From Calditrichota bacterium (GTDB taxonomy: Bacteria > Calditrichota > Calditrichia > Calditrichales > Calditrichaceae), in assembly GCA_003854985.1 (NCBI GenBank), contig RQOG01000035.1:62001-126000 (forward strand): DNA of 64,000 nt. The letters run 5' to 3'. Shown here piece by piece: positions 63,003 to 64,000 of the stretch; positions within the stretch are counted from its first letter, which is position 1, and each line of letters begins with the position of its first letter. The translations under genes and the position numbers were made by a program. The notes beneath the pieces are model-generated. The model saw only the letters and a program-made list of their open reading frames with translations, ran no database searches and was not told the DNA's origin.

Positions 63003-64000
63003 TCGGAATTTCCGGCATTTTTAAGTTCTCTGACTTTTCGGATTCCGGCCATGGCTTCTTTGGCATATTTATCATCATCACCGGTTTTAAGCCTTACCCT
63101 TTGCCGGAAATAGTGCAGCGCCTTATCGTAATCGCCAGTTTCCTTATATATGATCCCGGCATACAAATAGGAATCCAGGTTCCCGTCCATTTCAATGGCT
63201 TTTAGGAAACAGGCCAGGGCTTGCTTATAATCTTTTTTGAAATAATGAACAATACCGATGTTATAAACCATATTGGAATCTTGCGGATATCGTTCTTTTA
63301 ATCCGGTAAAAACCTCCAGGGCTTCATCAAATTTTTGAATCTTGATATAGATGGATCCTAACAGGCTTAATATCTGTCCATCCCCGCCGCTGATCTTCAG
63401 ATAGTCTTCAATGGTTTTCATCGCTAAATTGGTGCCCATTCCGATCTGTGTACCCGTTCCCGACCGGTAATAATCATTGGCCAGTTCATAGACGGCATTG
63501 CGGAAACCAGGATCGAGATAAACCGCTTTTTCAAGCAGTTCAATTCTGTTTTTATAACCCAGTTCCTGAAACCTGGTATAATGCAGGAAACTTAAACCGT
63601 AATGTATTCTGGGATTTGTCGGATCGAATGATAAAGCCGTTTTGAGATAGAGATCGGCATTATTATAGTCTTCTTCGCGCCAGGCAATCCGGCCTAAAAG
63701 ATAGGCTACTTTATACTGTTCAAATCTTTTTCTTCGCAAATTATGCAAAAGACTTTTTGCCTTTTCGAAATACTCGTTTTTTTCCTCGATATATTTTGCT
63801 TTTTCTCTGTCGATAACAACTTTAAGGCCCTTTTTAACCAATGCTTCAGCTTTGATCAGGTTCGCCGCCAGAGAAGTGTCCTTTTCAATTATTTTCAGGG
63901 CATTATCTATTCTCTTGCGGTTAATTTCAATTTTCGCCTGTAGGACCTCCGTATAAAAATTTAATGAGAGTTTGTACAGATCATTGAACAGATCATATTC
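62999..64000 (-). CDS. TPR-repeat protein (5' end outside the window)
   Basis: The frame is open from the window edge to the stop at 62999 (334 codons shown), so the true start is beyond 64000. The visible part begins with a helical, lysine-rich segment (NRKRIDNALKIIEKD). About six TPR repeats follow: AYLLGRIAWREEDYNNADLY, PRIHYGLSFLHYTRFQELG, SNMVYNIGIVHYFKKDYKQA, LDSYLYAGIIYKETGDYDKA. A protein-interaction role is likely. Whether it is secreted cannot be told. Overlaps folP by four bases, so the two are translationally coupled. Confidence 0.82.
   Translation of the reverse strand, partial: EYDLFNDLYKLSLNFYTEVLQAKIEINRKRIDNALKIIEKDTSLAANLIKAEALVKKGLKVVIDREKAKYIEEKNEYFEKAKSLLHNLRRKRFEQYKVAYLLGRIAWREEDYNNADLYLKTALSFDPTNPRIHYGLSFLHYTRFQELGYKNRIELLEKAVYLDPGFRNAVYELANDYYRSGTGTQIGMGTNLAMKTIEDYLKISGGDGQILSLLGSIYIKIQKFDEALEVFTGLKERYPQDSNMVYNIGIVHYFKKDYKQALACFLKAIEMDGNLDSYLYAGIIYKETGDYDKALHYFRQRVRLKTGDDDKYAKEAMAGIRKVRELKNAGNSE

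Noticed and set aside
1-64000. Prophage, insertion sequence, toxin-antitoxin or CRISPR locus
   Set aside because: No transposase, integrase, phage structural or cas gene and no direct-repeat array was seen on either strand.

Overview
The window reads as chromosomal DNA of a Gram-negative, non-sporulating bacterium of the Fibrobacterota-Chlorobiota-Bacteroidota (FCB) group. Calditrichota or Marinimicrobia-like lineages fit best, but I cannot fix the phylum without a search. Reasons: AT-rich DNA, three PorV/PorQ-family outer-membrane proteins, a gingipain-like PorU (C25) protease, large secreted proteins ending in a FlgD-like/type A sorting domain with a PNP(F/Y)(N) motif, a TonB receptor with a CarboxypepD_reg-like domain, LolCD, DUF4837 and DUF2723 proteins, and CdaA beside FolP. 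Every supportable gene (46 CDS, two cut by the window edges) lies on the minus strand. I saw no tRNA, rRNA, insertion sequence, prophage or CRISPR array.

Layout in transcription order (right to left). 64000-60893: TPR protein (partial), folP, and the c-di-AMP synthase cdaA from its own promoter. 60856-46689: a surface-protein block with a 1452-residue repeat-rich secreted protein, then porU-porV-lipoprotein-SLBB protein and two paralogous beta-barrel proteins with C-terminal coiled coils. 46536-37153: housekeeping run of SpoIID-like protein, prfB (with the +1 programmed frameshift), lysS, lolC, lolD, recG and a GT2 glycosyltransferase. 37008-28613: DUF2723 GT-C-like membrane protein, flippase-like membrane protein, DUF4837 lipoprotein, PfkB kinase, rfbD, polyprenol-phosphate mannose synthase-like GT2, accA and a Trm112-like protein. 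28575-27207: a self-contained PorV-family unit with promoter, a highly structured 5' leader ending in a terminator directly before the ribosome binding site, the gene, and its own terminator. 27161-17820: M6-like pseudoprotease, MA-like metallopeptidase/beta-barrel, two DUF5683-like proteins, rsmB. 17804-13912: ffh-rpsP-khpA-rimM-trmD-rplS with promoter and terminator. 13772-8543: Ig-like lipoprotein, dapF, TPR lipoprotein, manC, a hypothetical protein and a PilZ protein. 8542-7892: a 650-base gene-free AT-rich stretch holding a promoter, a perfect CRP-like palindrome and structured sequence. 7891-373: TonB receptor, large secreted protein and PorV-family protein, closed by a strong terminator. 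212-1: start of a gene with a Tat-like signal.

How it fits together: the recurring theme is export to and display on the outer membrane. PorU and PorV suggest a type IX-like maturation and attachment step, and three large proteins in the window carry matching C-terminal sorting domains. GDP-mannose synthesis (manC), polyprenol-phosphate mannose synthesis and a DUF2723/TMEM260-like GT-C protein could form a lipid-linked mannosylation route for secreted proteins (inference). The observations most worth following up are the structured leader-terminator before the PorV gene at 27243, the in-frame stop codon inside the conserved N-terminal region of accA, the SLBB/lipoprotein genes embedded in the porU-porV operon, the degenerate M6 active site, and the CRP-like site on the TonB-receptor promoter.
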